DNA of 64,000 nucleotides, from the NCBI GenBank assembly GCA_902800925.1, contig CADCGD010000004.1:48495-112494 (forward strand), written 5' to 3'. The position numbers and the translations under genes were made by a program. The notes under the pieces are model-generated. The model made no database searches, was not told the DNA's origin, and was given only the letters and a program-made list of their open reading frames with translations. Of this stretch, positions 51,466 through 59,269 are shown piece after piece (within the stretch, counting starts at the first letter, position 1; each line of letters starts with the position of its first letter). Source of the DNA: an uncultured Bacteroidales bacterium. GTDB taxonomy: Bacteria; Bacteroidota; Bacteroidia; Bacteroidales; Bacteroidaceae.

Positions 51466-51503
51466 TGTTCTATTTATTATAAAGGTACGCGTGACTTATT
51501 CTG

Positions 51504-52355
51504 TTATTTCACCAACACCACTAGATACTTACTGGTTGACCAAAACAGCTGGGGATTGGTAATGCGCAGGATATATTGCTTGTTGGCATCCTGCAGCAAG
51601 GTGTAGCTGGACTGGGGGTGAGCCGTCAGAATCTTGGCAGAACGACTATAGAGACGTATTTCCTTGTCAATACGGATGTCTATCTTCGTAAAATAGTCAC
51701 GATTGAAGTTAGAACGCAGCACCTTGCCATCTTCGATAATACGCTGCTCTTTCAGTTCCTTCTTCGTGCCATACACAAACCATGCGGTATTCAGCTGCTT
51801 ATCCTGAGAAGTAATGGTCTGCGACTTCTGGGTAGACTCTTCCTTCAAGTCGCTGACATTACTAGACAGCGTGTTTACCTGCTGGTTCAACTCGCCTATC
51901 TGTACGTCCTTGGCTTCCAGCTCTGCCTGTAACTGGCGCAACTGGTTGTCCTTCTCCTCCAGCTGTTGGGTGAGGTTTTCCAAGGTACGACGCAGCTGAT
52001 CTGCCCTGACAGAACTCTGACGCAACTGGTTCCTCAACTTACTGATGAGCTCACGGTTCTGCTGCATCTGGTTCTGGATAAACTGCATGTTCTCACGAAT
52101 GCTCTCAGCCTCAGAGACGCCTTCGCCATTAGAGGCAATGGTGACACGCTGTTCAGCCTCGTTGATGGCACGGAATCCCTCCTGGATATCATTCATCGTG
52201 GCCATCATATCGTCAATCTCATTATCTTTCTGCTCAATAATACGTGTCAGGGAGTCTCGTTGCTGTTGCAACGCCAACTCTGCCGCATTGTTACTATTCT
52301 GTTTACATGCTACCAGTGTCAACAGACACAAGACTGCTATCATCAACTTTTTCAT
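51504..52355 (-). CDS. Coiled-coil lipoprotein of unknown function
   Basis: The 283-residue lipoprotein (lipobox VAC at residue 17) is not followed by acidic residues and is probably periplasmic. Residues about 28-190 are one long coiled coil (LRRTLENLTQQLEEKDNQLR). The last 90 residues form a small globular domain (WFVYGTKKELKEQRII, YTLLQDANKQYILRITNP, WSTSKYLVVLVK). This type is common in Bacteroidota but its role is unknown to me. A 9-base repeat CGTTATTACGTTATGACGTTATTACG (in pieces: CGTTATTAC, GTTATGA) lies between it and rsmI. Confidence 0.75.
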   Translation of the reverse strand: MKKLMIAVLCLLTLVACKQNSNNAAELALQQQRDSLTRIIEQKDNEIDDMMATMNDIQEGFRAINEAEQRVTIASNGEGVSEAESIRENMQFIQNQMQQNRELISKLRNQLRQSSVRADQLRRTLENLTQQLEEKDNQLRQLQAELEAKDVQIGELNQQVNTLSSNVSDLKEESTQKSQTITSQDKQLNTAWFVYGTKKELKEQRIIEDGKVLRSNFNRDYFTKIDIRIDKEIRLYSRSAKILTAHPQSSYTLLQDANKQYILRITNPQLFWSTSKYLVVLVK

Positions 52356-52392
52356 ATCATTATCTTTTTTTCGTTATTACGTTATGACGTTA

Positions 52393-53064
52393 TTACGATT
52401 TCCCTGCTAACACTATCACGAACTCACCCCTGGGCTCGTGCTCCTGAAAATGAGCCATCACCTCTGCCAAGGTACCACGTACGCTCTCCTCGTGAACCTT
52501 GGAAATCTCGCGGCAACAGCTTACCTGACGGTCAGGACCAAATACCTCACTGAACTGCTGCAGGGTCTTCAGCACACGATAGGGCGACTCGTAGAACACC
52601 ATCGTACGCTCCTCGTCCTGCAACGACAGCAACTTGGTCTGACGTCCCTTTTTCTGGGGCAGGAAACCCTCAAAGCAGAATCGGTCACAAGGCAGTCCAC
52701 TTGATACCAGTGCAGGAACAAAGGCCGTAGCACCCGGTAGGGTCTGCACCTCAATGCCTGCCTTGACGGCCTCGCGCACCAAGAAGAATCCCGGATCAGA
52801 AATGCCTGGCGTACCGGCATCGCTTATCAACGCTACCGTCTGACCAGCCTGCAGGCGCTCAATGACCGAAGCAGAAGTGCCATGTTCATTGAACTTATGG
52901 TGTGACAGCAAGTGCTGCTTGATGTCGAAATGCTTTAGCAGGATGCCCGACGTACGGGTATCCTCTGCCAACACTACGTCCGCCTCTTTCAAGATGCGGA
53001 TGGCCCTCAGCGTCATATCCTCCATGTTCCCCACAGGCGTGGGTACAATATATAATATTCCCAT
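52393..53064 (-). CDS. rsmI: 16S rRNA (cytidine1402-2'-O)-methyltransferase
   Basis: The 223-residue enzyme methylates C1402 of 16S rRNA. Family marks: LYIVPTPVGNMEDMTLRAI, AEDTRTSGILLKHF, ALISDAGTPGISDPGF, and LPGATAFVPALVSSGLP. Length matches the short form. A TAACTTTG box ends eight bases before the ATG (53073-53080), so the mRNA would have an extremely short leader. It is divergent from tdk. Confidence 0.96.
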   Translation of the reverse strand: MGILYIVPTPVGNMEDMTLRAIRILKEADVVLAEDTRTSGILLKHFDIKQHLLSHHKFNEHGTSASVIERLQAGQTVALISDAGTPGISDPGFFLVREAVKAGIEVQTLPGATAFVPALVSSGLPCDRFCFEGFLPQKKGRQTKLLSLQDEERTMVFYESPYRVLKTLQQFSEVFGPDRQVSCCREISKVHEESVRGTLAEVMAHFQEHEPRGEFVIVLAGKS

Positions 53065-53072
53065 ATCTGCTG

Positions 53073-53080
53073 CAAAGTTA
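53073..53080 (-). promoter_or_regulatory. -7 box of rsmI, near-leaderless
   Basis: TAACTTTG on the minus strand, eight bases before the start codon. Confidence 0.6.
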
Positions 53081-53106
53081 GCAATTTTCGCACAAAACTA
53101 TCGTCC

Positions 53107-53144
53107 TTTAACTCCCTTTAACTCCTTTAACTTCTTTAACTCCC
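53107..53144. repeat. TTTAACTCC word repeat between rsmI and tdk
   Basis: Four imperfect copies of a 9-10 base TTTAACTCC(C) word, located where the -33 elements of both divergent promoters would lie. Confidence 0.6.
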
Positions 53145-53154
53145 TAAAAAAACG

Positions 53155-53162
53155 TATCTTTG
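53155..53162 (+). promoter_or_regulatory. -7 box of tdk, predicted leaderless
   Basis: TATCTTTG, then CAGC, then the ATG at 53167: the same four-base spacing as in birA. Confidence 0.65.
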
Positions 53163-53166
53163 CAGC

Positions 53167-53754
53167 ATGATTACATATCCAACATCAGGTGAAAGCCGCC
53201 GCCCTGGCCGTATAGAAGTCGTTTGCGGCTCTATGTTCTCCGGAAAGACCGAAGAACTAATCCGTCGTCTGCGTCGCGCCCAGTTTGCCAAGCAGAAAGT
53301 AGAGATTTTCAAGCCTGCCATCGACACCCGTTATAGTGACGAGGAGGTGGTTAGCCACGACCATAATGCGATTCCCTCTACCCCACTCGACTCATCGGCC
53401 AGCATTCTGTTGTTGTCCAGCGACATCGATGTGGTAGGTATCGACGAGGCACAGTTCTTTGACGAGGGACTAGTCAGTGTCTGCAACGAGCTGGCCAATC
53501 GTGGGGTACGTGTCATCATTGCCGGTCTGGACATGGACTACAAGGGCATACCCTTCGGGCCGATGCCTGCCCTCTGTGCCATTGCCGACGATGTCACCAA
53601 GGTACACGCCATCTGCGTCAAGTGCGGTTCCTTGGCCTATGTCAGTCACCGTACCGTCCAGAACGATAAGCGCGTTCTTTTAGGCGAGACACAAGAGTAC
53701 GAACCCCTCTGTCGTGAGTGTTATCAGAAAGCAATTGAGAGTGAAAATCGTTAA
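53167..53754 (+). CDS. tdk: Thymidine kinase
   Basis: The 195-residue enzyme phosphorylates thymidine and belongs to the type II (TK1-like) class. The P-loop is [11 protein letters not shown], the catalytic Glu lies in [10 protein letters not shown], the lasso region is near [13 protein letters not shown], and four cysteines (CVKC..., CREC) make the zinc site. The N-terminus carries about 12 extra residues ([18 protein letters not shown]), common in Bacteroidota. Confidence 0.96.
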   Translation: MITYPTSGESRRPGRIEVVCGSMFSGKTEELIRRLRRAQFAKQKVEIFKPAIDTRYSDEEVVSHDHNAIPSTPLDSSASILLLSSDIDVVGIDEAQFFDEGLVSVCNELANRGVRVIIAGLDMDYKGIPFGPMPALCAIADDVTKVHAICVKCGSLAYVSHRTVQNDKRVLLGETQEYEPLCRECYQKAIESENR

Positions 53755-53773
53755 TTTACGTTAATTACTCATT

Positions 53774-53805
53774 AATTCTCAATTCTCAATTCTCAATTCT
53801 CAATT
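53774..53805. repeat. AATTCTC heptamer array after tdk
   Basis: Four perfect tandem copies of AATTCTC followed by AATT, immediately upstream of the tRNA promoter. Confidence 0.75.
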
Positions 53806-53813
53806 AAAAGCAG

Positions 53814-53821
53814 TACCTTTG
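53814..53821 (+). promoter_or_regulatory. -7 box of the tRNA gene
   Basis: TACCTTTG, about 32 bases before the mature tRNA 5' end. Confidence 0.7.
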
Positions 53822-53852
53822 CACCCGCTTTTCAATAAAAAGCACCAAGGTT

Positions 53853-53925
53853 GATCCGCTAGCTCAGTTGGTAGAGCACAACACTTTTAATGTTGGGGTC
53901 TTGGGTTCGAGCCCCAAGCGGATCA
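53853..53925 (+). tRNA. tRNA-Lys (anticodon TTT)
   Basis: A complete cloverleaf of 73 bases: acceptor GATCCGC paired with GCGGATC, D arm GCTC/GAGC, anticodon stem CAACA/TGTTG with loop CTTTTAA (anticodon at 53886-53888), T arm TTGGG/CCCAA with loop TTCGAGC and discriminator A. CCA is not encoded. Confidence 0.97.
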
Positions 53926-53930
53926 CGAAG

Positions 53931-53958
53931 AAGGGACTTACATCAAGTCCCTTTTTTC
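53931..53958 (+). terminator. Terminator of tRNA-Lys
   Basis: AAGGGACTT (53931-53939) pairs with AAGTCCCTT (53945-53953) around a five-base loop, followed by T residues. Confidence 0.88.
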
Positions 53959-54014
53959 GTTCTAGGGGTTCTCGCCCAAGGGTTCTTTGACTTGGAGGTC
54001 AAAGCAAGCAAGCC

Positions 54015-54659
54015 CTAATAACCAAGACTCTCCCCTACCAGCACAACGACATGCCGACCTCGGGGTGAGTTCCTGAGAAAATGAACGTAGTTGCAGATGG
54101 ATTCCGGCGAGTTGCAGTTATGGCACACGCCGTCCGTCTGGCAAGGAGTCTTGATGGCGAAGCGGGCTGCGTTGATGGGCGATGCCGTGCTACGTGCCCT
54201 TGCAAGAGCAGCCTCTACATTCTGAGCAACTTTATTCAGGCCGATGACGAAAATCACCTTCTTCGGTCCCCAGGTAATAGCAGCCACACGGTTTCCGTTG
54301 CCATCGATGTTTACGATGACGCCGTCCTCAGAGATGGCATTGGCACTGGATAGATAAACATCTGCCGAAAAGGCCCTGAGATACATCGCCTGCTTTTCCT
54401 CTGGCGTTTCAACGAGGTCACGGTCAAGCACCTGCAACGTACCACGATCTTTCAAATATTGTGGAATACCCAGATCGCGGACAGTCATTGTTCCGCCCCA
54501 TGTCACACTTTTTCCGTCGTCAATGAGTTCGGATACTTTCTTCACAGCCTCTTCTGCCGTCGCACAATAGAAGCCCTCTATGTGGCGACGCTTCAGATTC
54601 TTGATTATCGTCTGAGCAAGACGCTCATTTCTTTGTTCTTGCGGATTGTTGCCTAACAT
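54015..54659 (-). CDS. LUD-domain (LutC/DUF162-like) protein
   Basis: The 214-residue protein has the LUD domain found in lactate-utilisation LutB/LutC: ATAEEAVKKVSELIDDGKSVTWGGTMTVRDLGI (in pieces: KSVTWGG, TVRDLG), ADVYLSSANAISEDGVIVNIDGNGNR (SANAISEDG), GPKKVIFVIGLNKV, and the cysteine cluster PCQTDGVCHNCNSPESIC near the end. The stand-alone DUF162 form is common in anaerobes and its exact role is not established. The gene stands alone with a TATATTTG box about 35-40 bases upstream. Confidence 0.88.
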   Translation of the reverse strand: MLGNNPQEQRNERLAQTIIKNLKRRHIEGFYCATAEEAVKKVSELIDDGKSVTWGGTMTVRDLGIPQYLKDRGTLQVLDRDLVETPEEKQAMYLRAFSADVYLSSANAISEDGVIVNIDGNGNRVAAITWGPKKVIFVIGLNKVAQNVEAALARARSTASPINAARFAIKTPCQTDGVCHNCNSPESICNYVHFLRNSPRGRHVVVLVGESLGY

Positions 54660-54693
54660 GATTGTATTCGTTTTCGTTCATAAATTCTTGCCG

Positions 54694-54701
54694 CAAATAT
54701 A
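54694..54701 (-). promoter_or_regulatory. -7 box of the LUD-domain gene
   Basis: TATATTTG on the minus strand, 34 bases before the ATG at 54659. Confidence 0.6.
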
Positions 54702-54707
54702 CAAATT

Positions 54708-54742
54708 AAATCCCAAAACAGGGTGATTCTGCCTTGGGATTT
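54708..54742. terminator. Terminator after the truncated beta-helix gene
   Basis: AAATCCCAA (54708-54716) pairs with TTGGGATTT (54734-54742). It ends transcription coming from the right. Confidence 0.75.
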
Positions 54743-54756
54743 AACAATCATTGTCA

Positions 54757-55809
54757 TCAATGCCAGCCACCAGGACCTCCGCCCATGCTGTTGCCACTAG
54801 AATAGGACGAGAGACTGACGCTGGAGCCACCGCTGATGGTACCACCTGCAATGCTGAGACCACTGAAATAAGAGGTGCCATCCGCAACGGTTACCCCCGA
54901 CTTAAGTGTGGGCTGAGAGGCTCCGCTGACGACAAGACCCGAACCACCGCTCGATGGTGTCTTGAAGGAGAAGGTGTCGTTGCCAACAGTCAGAGTATAC
55001 CAGGTGTTAGCACTCCATGAGGAGGCTTGATAGCACGACTGCGTAAGGCTGGCACCATTCTCCAGTCCGCCGATGGCGATGATGGTACCGCCACTGACAT
55101 AGAGTTTCTTGCCGCCTTCTGTATTGGCATCGATGGCTACTTCAGGCGTTCCTGAACAGATGGCATAGACCGTTCCACCCTTGATATAGCAGTTACCATT
55201 GGCATCCAGACCATCGTTATGCTGGCCCTGGGCATAGACGTAACCACCATTGATGGTCATGTCACCTTTCGAGTTGATGGCGTCGTCGTAGGCATAGCTG
55301 GCCACTTCGCCACCCGTGATAGTCAGCTTGCTCTTGGTCTCGATGCCCTCACCGTTGTTGCCGCTGGTGCGTACCCAAATCTTGCCGCCAGAGATGGTGA
55401 GATCACCGTCAACCTTGATACCCTTAGGCGACGAGGTGTCATTATTGCTCTTGTATTGTCCACCCGTGGTGACGACATACACGCTGCCTCCATTGAAGTT
55501 GGCTTCCATATCCACGTTAATACCCTTGCCACCAGTACCTGTACTCTTCAGTCGCAGTTCACCGCCATTGATAGTGAAGGTCGAGTCGGCCTTGATGCCT
55601 GCAGCACCTTTTGCCTCCTTATCCTCTGTGTCGTACATACCGCTGCCTGTTGTCAGCACTGTCGTGCGTCCACCGTTCACGACAATGTGGCTCTCGCAGT
55701 TGATGCCTTTGGTAGCCGCTGCCGATACTTCGTTTGATTGCTTGTTTTGTTTGTTAGATTTAGCGCAAAGGTAGACATAAAAAACCGGTCTGCCAATAAT
55801 ATTCAGCAA
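54757..55809 (-). pseudogene. N-terminally truncated Cthe_2159-type (DUF4353) beta-helix protein
   Basis: The frame encodes a right-handed beta-helix carbohydrate-binding domain with repeated TINGG-type turns (FTINGGELRLKSTG, LTISGGKIWVRTSG, LTITGGEVASYAYD, MTINGGYVYAQGQHNDGLDANG). It is a paralog of the next gene but lacks its signal peptide and about 200 N-terminal residues. The first 15 codons run through a terminator hairpin and a TACCTTTG promoter box (55766-55773), so the real RNA begins near 55762, where no in-frame ATG exists until 55638 (a GTG is at 55680). It may be a decayed or fused remnant, or a short cytosolic product. Confidence 0.65.
55766..55773 (-). promoter_or_regulatory. 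-7 box inside the truncated beta-helix frame
   Basis: TACCTTTG on the minus strand, directly after a terminator hairpin and before a beta-helix frame that has no nearby start codon. Confidence 0.5.
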
Positions 55810-55814
55810 ACCGG
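55779..55814 (-). terminator. Terminator after the full-length beta-helix gene
   Basis: On the minus strand CCGGTTTGC pairs with GCAGACCGG (one mismatch), followed by six T residues. Confidence 0.78.
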
Positions 55815-55841
55815 CCTATTTGTTCAATGAATAGACAATGT

Positions 55842-56975
55842 TCAGTAGGTTATCACTACCGACTTCTTGTTGATATTTGATGTCTTGGGGGTACCAACAA
55901 CCGTTACGCAGTTGGCCAGTTTTTCAGCGTCGGTAGTTGTATCATCGCCATAGCCACTGTCGCAGGCCCAACTCTTATCTACCTTTGCCGTAAACGAACC
56001 GCCACTCACAACAATACCCGTTGTAGCCTTGATAGCCTTGGGCTTACCGTCTTCGTTGTCGCCAGTGGTAATGGCACTCAAGGTACCACCGCTGAAGAGA
56101 ACCTTGGCTGAGCTGTTGATGCCCTTGCCGCCATCGCCGCTACTGGTCATGGTCAGCGTGCCGCCGCTCATGGTGAAGTCAAGGTCACACTTGATGCAGG
56201 CTGCGCTGCTGTATTCGTCCGCATCATCGTCGTAAACGCAGTCGCCACTGGTGGTGATGGTGGTAGTTCCGCCGGTAATTTCTACTACATTGTCGCACCG
56301 GATGCCACGGGCCCCATCAGCTGTGACGTTGATGTCGAGTGTACCATTATTAATCCATAGTCCGTCGTTCACCTTGATGCCGTTACCAGTAGAGGATGTA
56401 GCCTGTAACTTTACGTTTTCGTCAATGATGATATAGTCGTCGCAGGCGATGGCGTGTTTGCAGTTGCCCGTAACCGACAGACTGCCTGTTCCTAGGAATA
56501 TCATCTGACCCTCGCTAAACAAAGCACCCTTCTGGTCATACTCCTGCTCTGTATAAGCAGTACCGTCGGTTAGTGTATTCGTGGTACCATCTGCAACATG
56601 CAGATAGAGCGACTTGCTGCACTGGTTGTTAATGGCTGGACCATTGGCATGATGGATGTTGACACCATTCAGCTGTATGCCGAATTTTGACTCACGATAC
56701 ACCAGCAACGAACCATTGGTCGTTGAACCACTAAGAACGAGCAGCAGCGAATCGGTGTCGGTGCCGGTATTCACTGTTACGTCTGCTCCGTTAGTGGTTA
56801 CATAGCCTTTGGTATCGCCCGTTACCGTAACATTTGTACCGTTGTATACTATATTAACAATATGGTTGGATGTTGTTGGGGTCGTTCCATTGATGTACTC
56901 GCTGAAGTCGGTGTCATCGTTCTGACAGCCAATCGTCAGGACTGCAGCCATCAGGAATAATATTATTTTCTTCAT
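55842..56975 (-). CDS. Cthe_2159-type (DUF4353) carbohydrate-binding beta-helix lipoprotein
   Basis: The 377-residue lipoprotein (lipobox TIGC, then QNDDTD) is probably surface-exposed. After a beta-rich N-terminal part (about 35-110) it forms a right-handed beta-helix with repeats such as GIQLNGVNIHHANGPAINNQ, VEITGGTTTITTSGDCVYDD, and FTMSGGTLTMTSSGDGGKGI. The Clostridium thermocellum relative Cthe_2159 binds acidic polysaccharide. It is the last gene of an operon with a VTC polyphosphate polymerase, DUF4956 and DUF2490, an association also seen for this family in Firmicutes. Confidence 0.83.
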   Translation of the reverse strand: MKKIILFLMAAVLTIGCQNDDTDFSEYINGTTPTTSNHIVNIVYNGTNVTVTGDTKGYVTTNGADVTVNTGTDTDSLLLVLSGSTTNGSLLVYRESKFGIQLNGVNIHHANGPAINNQCSKSLYLHVADGTTNTLTDGTAYTEQEYDQKGALFSEGQMIFLGTGSLSVTGNCKHAIACDDYIIIDENVKLQATSSTGNGIKVNDGLWINNGTLDINVTADGARGIRCDNVVEITGGTTTITTSGDCVYDDDADEYSSAACIKCDLDFTMSGGTLTMTSSGDGGKGINSSAKVLFSGGTLSAITTGDNEDGKPKAIKATTGIVVSGGSFTAKVDKSWACDSGYGDDTTTDAEKLANCVTVVGTPKTSNINKKSVVITY

Positions 56976-57009
56976 AAAACAATTTGTTTAGTCCGTGAAA
57001 TACGTTGTT

Positions 57010-57762
57010 TTAGAACTTAAATTTGTAACTGACACCAAGGTAGTGCATGTCGGGCTCGTAGTCTTCGTCATCTACCTGTCTCATGTCCTGGTAGCGGTAA
57101 TAGATGCTGAGATTGTGTTGCTTTGACAGACGCAGATCCGTACCGATGTTATAGCGTATCTTCTCAATGCCCCACGAGTTATAAAGCTCGATGCTCGTAA
57201 AGGGCGTCAAAAGGGCACGCTTGCGGTCGTAGGAGATTTCGAAGCGCGAGCGTAGCTGATTCTTGCCAGAGCCAGCGCGCACCTTGTCCTCCCAGGCCTC
57301 ATCATCGAAGTCCCAGCGCTCAACGGTTTTCTCTGGACGGTAGGTATACTGCCAGCGTTCGCGCAGTTCCAGTTTAATGTTGTTCGAGAACTTATACGAA
57401 CCTGCCAACGAGGCATAGAAACGGTGCTTCACTCCCCAATACGAGGGACGCCAATGGTTATAGGCTCCGCTACTCTTCAGGTCGATGTCCTCACGGAAGT
57501 TGGTGTTCAACAGTTTGTAGCCGGCGTCAGCCTTCAACCAGTTGGTCAGCTTATACTGTGCACCCAGTCCAACGACCCAACGGTCCATCGTCTTGAAGTT
57601 GTTGCGTGTGCGCAACTCTGCCTCCAGCGAGATGCTCAGTTCCTTGCTCAGCTTCTTGTTGGCTTCAGCTCCCAACAGCAGACCACCTTCACTCTGTGCA
57701 GATGCTGTAAGCGACAAGTGGAAGAGAAAGAGTACGGCGACAAATTTATTATACACTCGCAT
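57010..57762 (-). CDS. DUF2490 outer-membrane beta-barrel protein
   Basis: The 250-residue protein has a signal peptide ending ASAQ, followed by an amphipathic strand pattern throughout (LGAEANKKLSKELSISLEAELRT, WVVGLGAQYKLTNWLKADAGYKLL, ending MHYLGVSYKFKF), typical of a 10-12-stranded outer-membrane barrel of the DUF2490 family. The terminal phenylalanine fits BAM-dependent insertion. Its function is unknown. It overlaps DUF4956 by 14 bases, so it is part of the VTC operon. Confidence 0.83.
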   Translation of the reverse strand: MRVYNKFVAVLFLFHLSLTASAQSEGGLLLGAEANKKLSKELSISLEAELRTRNNFKTMDRWVVGLGAQYKLTNWLKADAGYKLLNTNFREDIDLKSSGAYNHWRPSYWGVKHRFYASLAGSYKFSNNIKLELRERWQYTYRPEKTVERWDFDDEAWEDKVRAGSGKNQLRSRFEISYDRKRALLTPFTSIELYNSWGIEKIRYNIGTDLRLSKQHNLSIYYRYQDMRQVDDEDYEPDMHYLGVSYKFKF

Positions 57763-58426
57763 ATTCTGAATTTTTAATCTTTAACATGTTCTTCACATCA
57801 CCACTGTCGTTGCCTTCATAGTAGACACGCAATACAGCCATATCACGCAGGAAGTCGATGGCTCCCACACGGACGGCAATGACTTTCAGTCCCAGGCGTT
57901 CTTCCAGGTCGGCAATGAGTTCCTCGCGACGTTCAGGTTTGATGAGCTCTATGCGGTCATATTGTACCAACTTTGAGGCTACCACTTTCAGGAACCGCTC
58001 AAATACCATGATGATAACAATCGTTATCACGTCGATAATCAGCAGTTCAACCAGTGGAGTACCTACCATTTTACCCGCATTATCAACTCCAAACGGCTCA
58101 GCAATGGCATGGACTACCGACAGGCAGACTACCACGAAGAGATAAGTCATCTCACGTACTGGCATGGAGTCCGTACGATAACGCATGATGCTGAAGATGC
58201 CGAAGAGTCCGAGTCCGACACCCATTGTTGCCTTTCCTCGATCCAGCCCCATCATCAGATAGACCAGGAAGAAGATGGCCATAGATATAATCATAAAGGT
58301 GAAGTAGAAGTCGCGACGCTTGCTCTTCCTGAAATAGAGAAAATGGACTATCATCCAGTTCACCAGCATACAGATAAAAAATCTCACTAAGGTGTCAGCA
58401 AAGCTGACAGAAATAATCTCATTCAT
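57749..58426 (-). CDS. DUF4956 membrane protein of the VTC operon
   Basis: The 225-residue protein has four hydrophobic helices in its first 135 residues (for example ICMLVNWMIVHFLYF, FTFMIISMAIFFLVYLMMG, LIIDVITIVIIMVFE), with the conserved motif GLFGIFSIMRYRTDSMPVREMTYLF, the hallmark of DUF4956. The cytoplasmic C-terminus (about 145-225) looks like a small alpha/beta domain. The family occurs beside VTC-domain polymerases in many bacteria, so it may be the membrane partner or channel; this is inference. Confidence 0.88.
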   Translation of the reverse strand: MNEIISVSFADTLVRFFICMLVNWMIVHFLYFRKSKRRDFYFTFMIISMAIFFLVYLMMGLDRGKATMGVGLGLFGIFSIMRYRTDSMPVREMTYLFVVVCLSVVHAIAEPFGVDNAGKMVGTPLVELLIIDVITIVIIMVFERFLKVVASKLVQYDRIELIKPERREELIADLEERLGLKVIAVRVGAIDFLRDMAVLRVYYEGNDSGDVKNMLKIKNSEYASV

Positions 58427-58435
58427 ACATTTAGT

Positions 58436-59182
58436 TTATTGCTTGGTTACGATTTTATTAATCTCTATCAGTTTGCGCTTGAAACGATTAATGCGCAGTT
58501 CGGAATTGGTCAATGCCGACCCCATGCAGTATTTTGAGAATCCATGTGGATGGATACGCAACTGGCGAAGCATCTCCAGCACAGGCGAGTAGACCAGTCC
58601 GTCGCGTTTCAGTTCGATAATCACCAAATCACCCATATCCCTGTCCACTCCGCTTACGAGGTTGTGGAAACGCAGTGTAGAGTCGATGGTGAGCCGTTCT
58701 GTCTTGGCTTTGTTGACTAGCGTAATGCGTGAGAAATGGTTGTTGAGGGCTGGCTGCAGAGTCTCTACTCCATAGCGCAGGTACTTGCCTAAGAAGTCAC
58801 ACTTTTCCTGTTCGCAGAGGTTCATGTCCGTCACCTCGATACGTTTCTTCTTCGTGCGTCCGTGGTTGTTCTTCGTCTTTACCTCCATGAACTGTAGACC
58901 ACTGATACAATAAGTGCGGAAACGTATCTTCTGTCGGTTGGTGTGGTTCCACTGATGCTGATTGTACATGTCGAACTGCATCGTATCGAAGTACGTCGTG
59001 TCATACTCCAGATTGCGACTGCCGTCAATTTCCTGCACATAGTAGTCATTCTGAGCCATCTCTAACAGTTGACATAGCTTCGCCATATTAGCGACGAACT
59101 TCGTATCAGTACGGTTCATCAACTTTACACAGCTCATTTGTTCCAAAGAGATGGGGGCAAAATCACTCAATAATTCCAGCAT
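58436..59182 (-). CDS. VTC-domain polyphosphate polymerase
   Basis: The ATG at 59182 (248 residues, MLELLSDFAPISLEQM) lies just after a TACCTTTG box at 59211-59218, so the longer frame is not used. The protein is a VTC/CYTH-like tunnel enzyme. The basic residues that hold the growing phosphate chain are in NRTDTKFVA, RQKIRFRTY and KTKNNHGRTKKKRIEV, and the metal-binding Glu is probably in VIIELKRDG. In yeast Vtc4 this domain makes polyphosphate from ATP. It is the first gene of the operon with DUF4956, DUF2490 and the beta-helix lipoprotein. Confidence 0.87.
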   Translation of the reverse strand: MLELLSDFAPISLEQMSCVKLMNRTDTKFVANMAKLCQLLEMAQNDYYVQEIDGSRNLEYDTTYFDTMQFDMYNQHQWNHTNRQKIRFRTYCISGLQFMEVKTKNNHGRTKKKRIEVTDMNLCEQEKCDFLGKYLRYGVETLQPALNNHFSRITLVNKAKTERLTIDSTLRFHNLVSGVDRDMGDLVIIELKRDGLVYSPVLEMLRQLRIHPHGFSKYCMGSALTNSELRINRFKRKLIEINKIVTKQ

Positions 59183-59210
59183 ATGGTTGTCAGTAGGGTT
59201 ATTTTCGCTA

Positions 59211-59218
59211 CAAAGGTA
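59211..59218 (-). promoter_or_regulatory. -7 box of the VTC operon
   Basis: TACCTTTG on the minus strand, 28 bases before the ATG at 59182 and downstream of the pulA stop, so the VTC operon has its own promoter. Confidence 0.65.
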
Positions 59219-59269
59219 GAAATGACACCCATTCTGTGCAAATATATTCGGTGAAATGCCCAAATCAAT

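Noticed and set aside
53982-54003. Hairpin CTTTGAC/GTCAAAG after the tRNA terminator
   Set aside because: It could be a terminator for the LUD-domain gene from the other side, but it is short and lacks a clear T-run, so it is not listed as a feature.
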